Shown: one piece after another, positions 17,341-27,044 of the stretch
How positions within the stretch are numbered: position 1 is the first letter of the stretch
How the letters are laid out: each line of letters begins with the position of its first letter
Source of the DNA: Iodidimonas muriae
Lineage (GTDB): Bacteria; Pseudomonadota; Alphaproteobacteria; Sphingomonadales; Rhodothalassiaceae
Reading direction: 5' to 3'
Assembly: GCF_014647255.1 (NCBI RefSeq)
Contig: NZ_BMOV01000005.1
Span: 1 to 64,000, forward strand
Length of the DNA: 64,000 nucleotides
Translations under genes and position numbers: made by a program
The notes under the pieces: model-generated
Told to the model about the DNA's origin: nothing
Seen by the model: the letters and a program-made list of their open reading frames with translations, nothing else
The model's database searches: none

Positions 17341-18825
17341 ATGCTTGACATGGCATGGAGAAAAATACGGGGTGTCTTCGGGGCCTTTTTGATTTTGACT
17401 ATGCTGTTGGGCAGTTGGCAAACCGCTTTCGCCGATATGTATAAGCTGTCGGCGGAAGATGAAGCCTTTCTCGATCAGGTTCAGGAGAGGACTTTTCGCT
17501 GGTTTTGGGAGGCGACGCCCGCAAAGACCGGCCTGACGCCGGACCGCTGGCCCTCCAATATAAGTTCCAGTGTGGCGGCCATCGGCTTTGCGCTGAGTGC
17601 CTATCCTATTGGTGCGGAACGCGGCTGGGTTGGCCGTGAGGCGGCGCGACACCGTACGCTCGAGACGTTACGGTTTCTCACCGAGGCACCGCAGGGGCCA
17701 TCGGCCACCGGAGTCGCCGGATATAAGGGGTTTTTCTATCACTTCCTTGATATGGAAAGCGGCACGCGTTTTCGCGATTCCGAACTGTCCAGTGTCGATA
17801 CCGCTTTATTGCTTGGAGGGGTGTTGTTGGCGCAGGCTTATTTCGATGGGGATGAAGCGGAAGAAGCCGAGATCCGTGATCTGGCCCAGACGCTTTATGA
17901 ACGGGTGGACTGGACGTGGATGCAGAAGCGATCGCCGCTGATTTCCATGGGATGGGAGCCCGGGAAAGGTTTCATCAAAGCAGACTGGCGCGGTTATAAT
18001 GAAGGAATGCTGGTCTATTTGCTTGCTATGGGATCGCCCACTTATCCCGTTGATCCTTCAGCGTGGAAAGTCTGGACAGATACCTATGACAAAAGCTGGA
18101 ACCGGTCTTTGGACGCGAAGGACGCCGGCCCCCATCAGGCGCATTTGAGTTTCGCCCCGATGTTCGGGCATCAATACAGCCATGTGTGGGTGGATTTTCG
18201 CGGAATCAAAGATGCGGAAATGCGCGCTCGTGGCCTTGATTATTTCGAGAATAGCCGTCGTGCCACCTATAGCCAGCGAGCCTATGCCATTGCCAATCCT
18301 TCGGGATGGGATGGCTATGGTGCCGATATCTGGGGTCTGACCGCCAGCGATGGCCCCGGCATCTTCAAGGCCCGTGTCAATGGTGATATGCGGCAATTCC
18401 ATGCCTATTGGGCGCGGGGATATGCACCGGGGGATGTGCGCGACGACGGCACACTTGTGCCCACAGCCGCGGGCGGCTCGGTTCCTTTTGCTCCGGAGAT
18501 CACGATTCCAGCCTTGAAGGCCATGGTCGATCGATATGGCGACCATCTGTTCACCGATTATGGCTTTCGGGATGCTTTTAATCCGACACTCAAGGATGAG
18601 GCTCTTTTGGAAGAGGGCGCAACTCTGTCACGGGGGGACATCGTCCCCGGTGTGGGGTGGTTCGATGATGATTATCTGGGCATCGATCAAGGCCCCATCC
18701 TGCTCATGATCGAAAATTACCGGTCCGGCATGATTTGGGACTTGATGAAGAAAAATTCACATCTGATCCGCGGCCTGTGCCTTGCCGGGTTTGATGGCGG
18801 ATGGATCAAGGGGAAATGTTCATGA
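17341..18825 (+). CDS. GH144-like endo-beta-1,2-glucanase (glycoamylase-like domain)
   Basis: About 494 residues from ATG 17341; a second ATG at 17350 is possible and neither has a strong Shine-Dalgarno. The signal peptide has the core VFGAFLILTMLLG and ends at TAFA. The mature part is an (alpha/alpha)6 glycoamylase-like domain with ERTFRWFWE, NISSSVAAIGFAL, WRGYNEGMLVYLL, HQYSHVWVDFRGIKD and NPSGWDGYGADIWGLTASDG. These match the family that includes endo-beta-1,2-glucanases (GH144); close relatives of other specificity exist. It likely cuts imported glucan in the periplasm. Its stop overlaps the start of the GH3 gene. Confidence 0.85.
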   Translation: MLDMAWRKIRGVFGAFLILTMLLGSWQTAFADMYKLSAEDEAFLDQVQERTFRWFWEATPAKTGLTPDRWPSNISSSVAAIGFALSAYPIGAERGWVGREAARHRTLETLRFLTEAPQGPSATGVAGYKGFFYHFLDMESGTRFRDSELSSVDTALLLGGVLLAQAYFDGDEAEEAEIRDLAQTLYERVDWTWMQKRSPLISMGWEPGKGFIKADWRGYNEGMLVYLLAMGSPTYPVDPSAWKVWTDTYDKSWNRSLDAKDAGPHQAHLSFAPMFGHQYSHVWVDFRGIKDAEMRARGLDYFENSRRATYSQRAYAIANPSGWDGYGADIWGLTASDGPGIFKARVNGDMRQFHAYWARGYAPGDVRDDGTLVPTAAGGSVPFAPEITIPALKAMVDRYGDHLFTDYGFRDAFNPTLKDEALLEEGATLSRGDIVPGVGWFDDDYLGIDQGPILLMIENYRSGMIWDLMKKNSHLIRGLCLAGFDGGWIKGKCS

Positions 18826-21083
18826 GTATTTTTCAAAGCAAGTCCGTGAAAAAGGCTGCGCTTTTATGTGTTTTGACCACGGTTTTAGCGGTTCCGGCAT
18901 GGGGTAGCGAAAGCAAGGCGATCGCTCGCAATGCCGATGAAGCCGCCCTCGTCGAAGATCTGTTGGCGCGCATGACGCTTGAAGAAAAGCTGGGTCAGTT
19001 GGCCCAGCCCCGTGGCCGTTGGGGCGATACTGGCCCTGAAGTGCAACAGGGCGGTGAAGAGGATGTAAGAGCAGGACGGGTGGGCTCTTATCTTGGTGTT
19101 TATGGCGCGGATTATACACGCCGTTTGCAAGAAATCGCCGTTGATGAGTCGCGGCTTGGTATCCCCTTGCTGTTCGCCCATGACGTGATCCATGGATTTC
19201 GCACCATTTTCCCGGTGCCGCTTGGCGAAGCGGCGAGCTTTGATCATGAGGCCGTTGAACGCGCCGCGCGTATTGCCGCCGAGGAGGCAACGGCCTATGG
19301 GCTGCACTGGACTTATGCACCGATGGTCGATATCGCGCGGGACCCGCGTTGGGGACGTATTGTAGAAGGAGCAGGGGAAAGTCCTTATCTGGGGTCGGAA
19401 ATGGCGGTGGCCCGGGTGCGTGGTTTTCAGGGGCAGGCACTGGACGCGCCTGATACCATGCTCGCTACGGCCAAGCATTTTGTCGCCTATGGTGGAGCCG
19501 AGGGTGGGCGGGATTATAACACTGTCGATATTTCCGAACGCACCTTACACGAGATTTATCTGCCACCATTTCAGGCAGCGGTGGATGCTGGTGTTCAATC
19601 GGTGATGGCCGCTTTCAATGAAGTCGGCGGTATCCCCATGCATGCCCATGGTGATCTGATCAATGGCACGCTTCGCAAAGAATGGGGCTTCGATGGCATT
19701 TTGGTCAGCGATTATACCGGCGTTGCGGAACTGATCCCCCATGGCGTGGCAGCGAACCGGGAAGAGGCCGGTATTCTGGCGCTGGAAGCCGGGGTCGATA
19801 TCGACATGGTGAGCAACATTTATACCGGAGAAATGTTGAAAGCGGTGGAGGTTGGAAAGTTGGATGAGGCGGTGGTGGATGAGGCGGTGCGGCGGGTGCT
19901 GCGCGCCAAAGTTCGTCTTGGCTTGTTCGACGATCCTTACCGCTATAGCGACAAGGCCCGTGAGAAAGCGCACACCCTCAAGCCGGAATACCGGGCGGCG
20001 GCGCGCGATTTGGCCCGGAAATCTTTGGTCCTGCTGAAAAACGAAGGTGATGTTCTGCCGCTTAGCAAGCAAACAGGGACGATTGCGGTGATCGGGCCGC
20101 TGGCGGACAACCGGCGGGTAATGTTGGGTGGATGGGCCGCCGCTGGGCAGGAAGGGGATGCGATCACGCCGCTTGAAGGTATCCGGGCTGCCGTGTCCTC
20201 CGACACAAAGGTGCTATATGCCAAAGGCGCAGAGATCGATAGCGAAGACCGGTCGGGCTTTGATGAGGCGGTGGACGTAGCCCGTAAGGCCGATGTTGTT
20301 TTGCTGTTCCTTGGTGAACACCATGATATGAGCGCCGAGGCGAATAATCGTACGTCTCTGGACCTTCCCGGTGTTCAAAAGGAATTGGCGCAAGCGGTTC
20401 ATGCTTCTGGCAAGCCGGTGGTCGCGGTGCTGTTCAGTGGTCGTCCGCTGGCTGTTACCTGGCTGTCAGAGGAAATTCCTGCCCTTGTGGAAGCTTGGTT
20501 CCCCGGTATTGAAGCCGGCCATGCCATCGCCGATACTTTGTTTGGTGATTATAATCCGGCGGGGCGCTTGCCTGTGTCTTTTCCACGCAATGTGGGGCAG
20601 ATCCCCATTTATCATAACCACAAGAACACCGGACGCCCGCCCAGCCAGACGGAAAAATACACATCGAAATATCTCGATGTTCCGTGGACGCCTCTTTACC
20701 CCTTCGGGCACGGGCTGAGTTACACGACGTTTGGATATGATGGGCTGAGCCTCGACAAGCAGGCAATTGCCCCTGATGGATCTGTGGAGGTGACTGTTAC
20801 CGTGACCAACAATGGTGCGCGGGCCGGCGAGGAAGTGGTGCAGCTTTATCTGCGGGATGATGTGGCCAGCGTCACCCGTCCGGTGAAAGAATTGCGGGGG
20901 TTCGAACGAATCCATTTGGCACCGGGCGAGAGCCGCAAAGTGCAATTCCACCTGGATTTTGATGATTTGGCCTTCTACGGGAAAGACATGCGCCGGGTGG
21001 TGGAGCCGGGCACCTTCACAGTCTTTGTGGGCGGCAACTCTGTCGATCTTCTAGAGACGCAATTCAAGGTGGTAACGCCATGA
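18822..21083 (+). CDS. bglX: GH3 beta-glucosidase, periplasmic
   Basis: 753 residues from ATG 18822, preceded by AAGGGGA; its first bases overlap the upstream stop (ATGA). A signal peptide ends at VPAWGS. The GH3 N-domain has ATAKHFVAYGG and the nucleophile Asp in LVSDYTGV; the second domain runs to about residue 620 and a fibronectin III-like domain closes the protein. Layout and length match BglX. With an endo-beta-1,2-glucanase beside it, the natural substrates are probably sophorose and short beta-1,2-oligosaccharides, though GH3 enzymes are broad and this is inference. It overlaps the next gene by four bases. Confidence 0.9.
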   Translation: MSIFQSKSVKKAALLCVLTTVLAVPAWGSESKAIARNADEAALVEDLLARMTLEEKLGQLAQPRGRWGDTGPEVQQGGEEDVRAGRVGSYLGVYGADYTRRLQEIAVDESRLGIPLLFAHDVIHGFRTIFPVPLGEAASFDHEAVERAARIAAEEATAYGLHWTYAPMVDIARDPRWGRIVEGAGESPYLGSEMAVARVRGFQGQALDAPDTMLATAKHFVAYGGAEGGRDYNTVDISERTLHEIYLPPFQAAVDAGVQSVMAAFNEVGGIPMHAHGDLINGTLRKEWGFDGILVSDYTGVAELIPHGVAANREEAGILALEAGVDIDMVSNIYTGEMLKAVEVGKLDEAVVDEAVRRVLRAKVRLGLFDDPYRYSDKAREKAHTLKPEYRAAARDLARKSLVLLKNEGDVLPLSKQTGTIAVIGPLADNRRVMLGGWAAAGQEGDAITPLEGIRAAVSSDTKVLYAKGAEIDSEDRSGFDEAVDVARKADVVLLFLGEHHDMSAEANNRTSLDLPGVQKELAQAVHASGKPVVAVLFSGRPLAVTWLSEEIPALVEAWFPGIEAGHAIADTLFGDYNPAGRLPVSFPRNVGQIPIYHNHKNTGRPPSQTEKYTSKYLDVPWTPLYPFGHGLSYTTFGYDGLSLDKQAIAPDGSVEVTVTVTNNGARAGEEVVQLYLRDDVASVTRPVKELRGFERIHLAPGESRKVQFHLDFDDLAFYGKDMRRVVEPGTFTVFVGGNSVDLLETQFKVVTP

Positions 21084-21817
21084 AACGGTCTGGCATTGGA
21101 GGCATGGCGTTTGCCGGGCTTATGGCATTTTCTCTTTGCTCTGCCGTGGCAGCATGGGCTGCGGGCCCTTCCTTTAGCGAAGGGCAGCATGCTTATGAAT
21201 ATGGGGCCGGGGATATCGGCCAAATATTGGTGTCGGTGCCTGCAGGCGCGCTGGATGGCGGCAAGAACTTTCCCCTTCTCGTTTTTCTGCATGGTTCGGG
21301 AGAGCGAGGGGAGGATATTACAAGGGTGAAGGTCCAAGGGCCGCCCAAACTTGTCGAAGAGCGGCCGGATTTTCCGTTTATCGTCGTGTCCCCCCAATTG
21401 GCGGCCGATGCCCGTTGGAAGAGTGCCCAGATACTGGATCTTGTGGACTGGCTGGCGGAAAAGCTGCCCGTGGATGAAGACCGGCTTTATCTGACCGGAC
21501 TCAGTCTTGGAGGCACCGGCACATGGCGTACGGCCATCGCTGATCCAAAGCGCTTTGCGGCCATTGCCCCCATTGCTGGTCGTTCTGTGGAAGACACCTA
21601 TTGTGTTTTGGCATCCTTGCCCGTTTGGGCCTTTCATGGGGCGCGTGATGATATCGTCGATCCCGGGAATACGGTGGATATGGTGGCGGCCATCGAAGCC
21701 TGCGGCGGACGTCCGGGCTTTACGCTTTATCCAGATGCAAACCATAATTCCTGGACACGGACCTATGAGAGCGAGGGGCTTTATCAATGGCTTCTCAGCC
21801 ACCGGAAGCGCCGCTGA
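21080..21817 (+). CDS. Secreted alpha/beta-hydrolase, carboxylesterase-like
   Basis: 245 residues with a signal peptide ending at AWAA. The fold shows the oxyanion strand LLVFLHGSGERGED, the nucleophile Ser in GLSLGG, Asp in ARDDIVD and His in DANHNSW, a complete catalytic triad. It resembles the phospholipase/carboxylesterase and feruloyl-esterase-like families. Translation is coupled to the GH3 gene (ATGA). In this locus it may strip ester groups (acetyl or succinyl) from decorated glucans so that the glycosidases can act; that role is inferred from the neighbourhood only. Confidence 0.85.
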   Translation: MKRSGIGGMAFAGLMAFSLCSAVAAWAAGPSFSEGQHAYEYGAGDIGQILVSVPAGALDGGKNFPLLVFLHGSGERGEDITRVKVQGPPKLVEERPDFPFIVVSPQLAADARWKSAQILDLVDWLAEKLPVDEDRLYLTGLSLGGTGTWRTAIADPKRFAAIAPIAGRSVEDTYCVLASLPVWAFHGARDDIVDPGNTVDMVAAIEACGGRPGFTLYPDANHNSWTRTYESEGLYQWLLSHRKRR

Positions 21818-21952
21818 TATGGTGGGCGTAAGAAAGATAGATAGCGCTGCCCGTTTTGGGACAGGAGGGCCGGCAAAGCCCTTCTGGTTATAAATTCAAA
21901 TGGCGGGTGAGAAGAGCTTTGTTGTTTTATAAAGGGTTGTAAGGGGGCGCAC

Positions 21953-23560
21953 ATGGAATTTCTGGATTGGGTGGTGGTGGCCGGCTATTTCGTGCTGGTG
22001 TTTGGCGTGGCAATTTTTGCCGGAATCCGGGAGAAAAAAGCCGATAGCAAGGATTTCTTTCTGGCTGGTCGCAATGTTGGGTGGTTTGTTATCGGCGGGT
22101 CCTTATTTGCCTCTAATATCGGCTCGGAACATCTGGTTGGCCTTGCGGGGACCGGTGCGGCAAGCGGTGTGGCTGTCGCCCAGTTCGAGATTTTGGCAGG
22201 CCTGATTTTGCTGCTTTTAGGCTGGCTTTTTGTCCCGTTCTATCTGCGCTCCGGTGTGTTCACCATGCCGGAATTTCTGGAAAAGCGCTATTCCGAAGGC
22301 CCGCGTCTCTATCTCGCCATCATCTCGATCATCGGTTATGTGCTGACCAAAATCTCGGTCACCATCGCCGCTGGCGGCATCGTGTTCGAGGCCCTGATGG
22401 GGATCGATTTCTGGACGGGTGCGCTGATCGTGGTCGTCGCCACAGGAGTTTACACCATCTGGGGTGGATTGAGGGCGGTGCTTTATACCGATGTGCTCCA
22501 GATGTTCGTTCTGCTTTTTGGTGCGGTCAGCGTTACCTGGCTAGGGCTGTCCGCTGTTGGTGGCTGGGGGGCGTTGCGTGTGGAAGCCGGTGAGACGGTC
22601 TTTAGCCTGTGGCGGCCTTTATCGGATCCGGATTTTCCTTGGACAGGCATCTTGTTTGGGGCACCGATTCTGGGTGTATGGTATTGGTGTACCGATCAGT
22701 ATATCGTGCAAAGAGTGTTGTCGGCCCACGGCATTGAAGACGCGCGTCGCGGGACTATTTTTGCAGCCTATTTGAAGCAACTGCCGCTGTTTCTGTTTGT
22801 GGTTCCCGGCATTATCGCTGCCGTGTTGGCCGCACGCGGGGCGATTACCCTGGATAATTCCGATGCGGCCCTTCCCACCCTTGTGGCGGCATTGTTGCCG
22901 GTTGGCCTGAAGGGATTGGTGGTTGCCGGGCTTTTGGCGGCGCTGATGAGTTCTTTGTCGTCGGTGTTCAATTCCTGTTCGACCATCGTGACCATGGATA
23001 TTTTCAAGAGGTTTCGTCCCCATGCGGAAGAAAGCCAACTGGTTCTGGTGGGGCGGCTTTCCACCGGCGCTCTGGTTATCCTCGGATTGCTGTGGATTCC
23101 GTTCATCAGCCGGATTTCCGGGCAGATCTATACCTATCTGCAAAGCATCCAGGCTTATATTTCCCCCCCTATCGCTGCGGTGTTCCTTGTCGGGATTCTC
23201 TGGTCTCGGGCCAATGCGCGGGGGGCGGCCTGGGCATTGTTCGTCGGGTTCGTTTTAGGGGTCGGACGGCTTGTATTGGAATTGTCAAAGGCGCATCTTG
23301 ACGGGATCTGGCTTGTGGCAGCCACTGCCAATTTTCTGCATGTGGCGATCGTGCTCTTTCTTTTATGTGTTGCTGTCCTTGTTGGCGTTAGTCTTCTTCT
23401 CCCTGAGCAGAGCGTTCGTAAGTCCGGACTTACCTTTGCTACGGTTTTCGGCTCGCAAGATGCCACTGGCAGGCTGCTATCGGGGAATATCAAGCGGGAT
23501 ATCGGGCTAAGTGTCGGGGTGCTCGCCGTGGTGGCGATGCTGTGGATCTATTTCTCATGA
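21953..23560 (+). CDS. Na+/sugar symporter of the SSS family (SGLT-like)
   Basis: 535 residues with about 14 membrane helices. SGLT signatures are clear: ASNIGSEHLVGLAGTGAASG in helix 1-2, YWCTDQYIVQR in the sugar-binding region, and LMSSLSSVFNSCSTIVTMDI, which holds the sodium-site serines. The family brings glucose, galactose or related sugars into the cytoplasm with Na+. Placed after periplasmic glycosidases, it probably imports the glucose or sophorose they release. It is 135 bp downstream of the esterase and 22 bp upstream of the LacI gene. Confidence 0.93.
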   Translation: MEFLDWVVVAGYFVLVFGVAIFAGIREKKADSKDFFLAGRNVGWFVIGGSLFASNIGSEHLVGLAGTGAASGVAVAQFEILAGLILLLLGWLFVPFYLRSGVFTMPEFLEKRYSEGPRLYLAIISIIGYVLTKISVTIAAGGIVFEALMGIDFWTGALIVVVATGVYTIWGGLRAVLYTDVLQMFVLLFGAVSVTWLGLSAVGGWGALRVEAGETVFSLWRPLSDPDFPWTGILFGAPILGVWYWCTDQYIVQRVLSAHGIEDARRGTIFAAYLKQLPLFLFVVPGIIAAVLAARGAITLDNSDAALPTLVAALLPVGLKGLVVAGLLAALMSSLSSVFNSCSTIVTMDIFKRFRPHAEESQLVLVGRLSTGALVILGLLWIPFISRISGQIYTYLQSIQAYISPPIAAVFLVGILWSRANARGAAWALFVGFVLGVGRLVLELSKAHLDGIWLVAATANFLHVAIVLFLLCVAVLVGVSLLLPEQSVRKSGLTFATVFGSQDATGRLLSGNIKRDIGLSVGVLAVVAMLWIYFS

Positions 23561-23582
23561 TCGAAGAAAGGATGTTTCGACC

Positions 23583-24614
23583 ATGACCGAAGGTCGTCAG
23601 GCCACCATAAAAGATGTGGCGAAAGGCGCTGGTGTTTCCATCAAGACCGTCTCGCGGGTGCTTAATGATGAGCCGAATGTGCGCCCTGCAACCCGAGAAA
23701 GAGTACTCGCGGCAGCGAAGGGACTTGATTATTTTCCCAATCCGGCGGCGCGTCGCTTGGCAGGCCGGCGGTCTTATTTGATTGCCCTTGCCTATGATAA
23801 TCCCAGCCCCAGCTATCTTGCCGATGTGATTGAAGGGATTATGGAAGTGTGCCGGTCCGATGGCTATTTCCTTGCTCTTCATGGTTGCGATTTTACGGCA
23901 CCGAGCTTGGCGCGCGAAATGGTCAATGCGGTGCGGGAAAGCCGTGTGGATGGGCTTGTTCTTACCCCTCCTGTGGGCGATGTGGCCGGATTGTGCGAAA
24001 CGCTGTCCGATGCAGGCATCCATTATGTGCGGCTGGCCCCTTCCGGCCCGACAAAGGGGTTAGGGGTGTCGATCAATGACAGGCAAGCCGCATTCGATAT
24101 GACGGAATATCTATTGGAGCTTGGCCACCGGCGCATCGGCTTCGTTCAGGGCCACCCCCGGCATGGAACAAGTCGTCTGCGCGAAGAAGGCTATCGGGCG
24201 GCGCTGGAACGCTATGGTCTGGAGGTTGAACCCGCTCTTTTGTCTCAGGGTTGGTACACGCTGGAATCCGGTATCGAAGCGGCGCGGGCGCTTTTGCGTG
24301 CCGATGCGCGCCCGACGGCCATCTTTGCCAGCAATGATGATATGGCGGCGGGGGTGATCCAGGAGGCGCTTCGGCGTGGTCTTCGGGTGCCAGAGGATCT
24401 TTCTGTCGCCGGGTTTGACGATGTTCCCATTGCCCGCATGTTGTCGCCGCGCCTGACCACCATTCGCCAACCGGTACAGGCCATGGGAAAACGCGCCACG
24501 GAATTGCTTTTTGAAAATCTTTCTTCCGGTGAACATGTTTCGACGCAGGCGGATCGGGTGGAACTCCTCGATTATCGTATGCTGGTACGCCCCAGTACCG
24601 CTGCCCCGCGTTGA
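23583..24614 (+). CDS. LacI-family transcriptional regulator
   Basis: 343 residues from ATG 23583 with GAAAGGA upstream. The N-terminal helix-turn-helix and hinge are typical (ATIKDVAKGAGVSIKTVSRV, then the hinge NPAARRLAGRRS), followed by a periplasmic-binding-protein-like sugar domain (IFASNDDMAAGVIQEALRRG, SVAGFDDVPIARMLSPRLTT). It closes the glucan locus and probably represses it from the two operators at 14026-14071, releasing them when a glucose-type disaccharide is bound. Confidence 0.95.
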   Translation: MTEGRQATIKDVAKGAGVSIKTVSRVLNDEPNVRPATRERVLAAAKGLDYFPNPAARRLAGRRSYLIALAYDNPSPSYLADVIEGIMEVCRSDGYFLALHGCDFTAPSLAREMVNAVRESRVDGLVLTPPVGDVAGLCETLSDAGIHYVRLAPSGPTKGLGVSINDRQAAFDMTEYLLELGHRRIGFVQGHPRHGTSRLREEGYRAALERYGLEVEPALLSQGWYTLESGIEAARALLRADARPTAIFASNDDMAAGVIQEALRRGLRVPEDLSVAGFDDVPIARMLSPRLTTIRQPVQAMGKRATELLFENLSSGEHVSTQADRVELLDYRMLVRPSTAAPR

Positions 24615-24673
24615 GAACCTGTCATCGGTGCTATCGGTCTGTGATATTTGATAATTGCCCGATAGGTAGGGGG

Positions 24674-25681
24674 CTAGGCCAAGTGTTTGAGGCCCTCTAC
24701 GGGGTCGCTTTGATACACCGCCAGATGATCTATTTGTGCGGCTTTTTTTATAATATCTTTGTTTTTCATCAGTGAAAAGGCGGTGGACCACGCATCGGCG
24801 GTTGCCGCTTGATCGGCCACCACGGTTATGCTGCGGGCGGCGGGGAGGGTGGCCCCCGTATGCGGGTTCAAAAGATGGCTGACCCGTCTGGCGGCATCAA
24901 ATATCAGGCCATATCCGCCGGATGTGGCGACAGCACGGTCCACACATTCGATATGGCCGCTGATACGCGCGGGGGCTTGGGGATCGGCCACACCCACGGC
25001 CCATGCCCGTCCATCTTCGCGCAGGCCCATCGCACGGGTTTCACCCAAATCCAGAAGCACCCGGTCAATGCCATTGCGTTTGAGCAAATCGGCGACGCGA
25101 TCGGTGATATAGCCTTGGGCGATGCCATTGAGCGTGATGGCCATCCCCGGTTTATCAAAGCTGATACAGGCAGGGTCAATGCGCACGGCGCGCCAATTGA
25201 TGAGCGGCAGAATATCGTCCACAGGCGGTGGGGTTTCGGCATCGGGATGGGCGCTATAATAGCGGTGATAGCGCTGCCAAAGCGGTTGCACCGTTATATC
25301 GAACAGACCGTTCGTTGCATGGCTGATGCTTTTGGCACGTTGCAACAGCTCCACTAGTTCCAAAGGAGGGGCACTTAAATGCCCTTCTCTGTTCAGCTTT
25401 GAAAGGGCCGATTCATGGCGATACAGGCTGAAAACAGCTTCCAGCCGTTCGATTTCCTGCACCGCCAGATGGATGATGTGCCGGGCCGTGGCGGCATCAG
25501 GATGAATCAGTTGCATAGAGGCGCGCGCCCCCAAAGCAACACCGCTCCATTGATGGCGTTGGGTTTTGGCATGGGCCATGAACGGCAACAGAGTGACCCC
25601 GGCACAAAATCCCATAATGCCGATAAACCGGCGTCTTGTAAGGGGGCTGGTGGGCTTGGTCATGCGGTTATGTGGCATCAT
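24674..25681 (-). CDS. apbE: FAD:protein FMN transferase (ApbE/NosX), Tat-exported
   Basis: 335 residues. A twin-arginine signal (TRRRFIGIMGF) leads into an ApbE domain: SLYRHESALSKLN, TNGLFDITVQPLW, LNGIAQGYITD, DLGETRAMG and a C-terminal TADAWSTAFSLM. ApbE attaches FMN covalently to threonine in partner flavoproteins. As last gene of the nos operon it is equivalent to NosX and probably flavinylates the periplasmic FMN-binding domain of NosR. Its ATG overlaps the nosL stop by four bases. Confidence 0.93.
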   Translation of the reverse strand: MMPHNRMTKPTSPLTRRRFIGIMGFCAGVTLLPFMAHAKTQRHQWSGVALGARASMQLIHPDAATARHIIHLAVQEIERLEAVFSLYRHESALSKLNREGHLSAPPLELVELLQRAKSISHATNGLFDITVQPLWQRYHRYYSAHPDAETPPPVDDILPLINWRAVRIDPACISFDKPGMAITLNGIAQGYITDRVADLLKRNGIDRVLLDLGETRAMGLREDGRAWAVGVADPQAPARISGHIECVDRAVATSGGYGLIFDAARRVSHLLNPHTGATLPAARSITVVADQAATADAWSTAFSLMKNKDIIKKAAQIDHLAVYQSDPVEGLKHLA

Positions 25682-26223
25682 GATCCTCGCTTCCTTTTTT
25701 CCGGGCTCATATCCGGTTCCCCCAGCACAGCGCTTTGTGGAATGTCTTTAAAACTATAGAGCGTGCCATTATGGGCGGCCTGAAACTGCTCGGCGGCCGC
25801 TTTGTCACTGAAGGGCACCAATTCCGGCCCGCCCATGCCGCCGCTTTGATCGCTGCCCACCACATAAACGGCATCCATGGCCGCCACCCATGCGCCGGGT
25901 GGTGGCTGGTCCCAATTGGCGGCCAGCCCCATATCATTGACATAGATGGCACGGATTGCTTTGGATTCTTCGGGCAATAAGGTGAAGGTTATGGTGTCGC
26001 GCACCGAACTGAACCAAAGCGGATCATCGCGGCCTTTCAAGAAGATTTGCCCCTTGGGGCCGGAATGGTTGATCACCAGCATCCCGCAATAATAGCCCAT
26101 GGCGTCGCCATCCGGTTCTTGCGGTGCAGGGATTGGTGCGTTTTCCGTGTTTTGGTTGCAGCCAGAAAGCACGAGCATGACCACCACTCCCCACCCCATC
26201 AAAATCGCGCGGGAAAGACTCAT
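25678..26223 (-). CDS. nosL: NosL, copper-chaperone lipoprotein
   Basis: 181 residues from ATG 26223; the longer frame upstream lies inside nosY. The lipobox VLSGC places it on a membrane, and GYYCGMLVINHSGPKGQIFL carries the Cys-Gly-Met motif of NosL that binds Cu(I). NosL delivers copper for assembly of the CuZ site of nitrous oxide reductase with the NosDFY transporter. Start and stop both overlap neighbours by four bases. Confidence 0.95.
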   Translation of the reverse strand: MSLSRAILMGWGVVVMLVLSGCNQNTENAPIPAPQEPDGDAMGYYCGMLVINHSGPKGQIFLKGRDDPLWFSSVRDTITFTLLPEESKAIRAIYVNDMGLAANWDQPPPGAWVAAMDAVYVVGSDQSGGMGGPELVPFSDKAAAEQFQAAHNGTLYSFKDIPQSAVLGEPDMSPEKRKRGS

Positions 26224-27044
26224 GCCTGCCTCCTTTTGAAAAGCGCCACAGCGGCCCCAAGCGGCAGCAAAATCCACATGATCAGGGCTGCATAAAGGCT
26301 CCAAAGGGGAAGCCCTGCCTCGATGGGGGCGCTCATGGCCGAGGCCACGGCCGTTGCTTCATGGGCGGTGAGGTTGATCAGCCGGTATATATCGGCGGGA
26401 TTCATCAAAAGCAGAAGATCAAGGCTTCCGGCACTGATAGTCTGGCCTTGATCGGCCACCAAAAGGCCCAAAAGCGCGGCATCATAAAGCAGGACCAGCA
26501 CCAGCCACAGCGCCACAGCAACGCCCGCTGCGGTGGCGCGTTCGCGCACGATGATGCTTACCAGACTGCCCAGCGCCACAAACACCGCCCCAAGCAATAC
26601 CGATGTCCCGATCAACAGCGCAAAGGCGGGCCAGGCCCCGGCATCGGCCCCTTCGCCGACATAGAGCACAGCCGCCGCCGCGCCATAGCCCAGCGCCGTG
26701 GCAAGGGCCAGCATCAGGACATGGCCAAGGAATTTGCCCAGCACCACCTGCCAGCGTGCCACCGGATAGGCCAGCAGCAAGAGCAAGGTGCCGCGTTCTG
26801 CTTCTCCGACAATGGCATCGAATGACAAAAGCAGCGCGATGAGCGGCACCAAAAAGATGGTCAGACTGGCAAGGCTCACAACCACCACTGTAATGGGGGA
26901 GGCACCAACCGTGCCCGTGGGGGCGCTGCCCAGTAAAACGAGGCTTAATGCCAAAGCGGCCAGAACCAGCGTGGTGGCCACGACCCAGCGATTGCGCAGG
27001 CCAATACGCAATTCCCAGCCGGTGATGGTCAAAAGCGGCGTCAT
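26220..27044 (-). CDS. nosY: NosY, ABC transporter permease
   Basis: 274 residues with six predicted membrane helices. The segment EAERGTLLLLLAYPVARWQVVLGKFLG is typical of NosY/ABC-2 permeases. Together with NosF (ATPase) and NosD (periplasmic beta-helix) it forms the complex needed to mature the copper centre of NosZ. Four-base overlaps join it to nosF and nosL. Confidence 0.95.
   Translation of the reverse strand: MTPLLTITGWELRIGLRNRWVVATTLVLAALALSLVLLGSAPTGTVGASPITVVVVSLASLTIFLVPLIALLLSFDAIVGEAERGTLLLLLAYPVARWQVVLGKFLGHVLMLALATALGYGAAAAVLYVGEGADAGAWPAFALLIGTSVLLGAVFVALGSLVSIIVRERATAAGVAVALWLVLVLLYDAALLGLLVADQGQTISAGSLDLLLLMNPADIYRLINLTAHEATAVASAMSAPIEAGLPLWSLYAALIMWILLPLGAAVALFKRRQA

Noticed and set aside
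24626-24668. Terminator between lacI and apbE (CTATCGG / CCGATAG)
   Set aside because: Seven-bp stem with a long loop and no T run; too weak to call.
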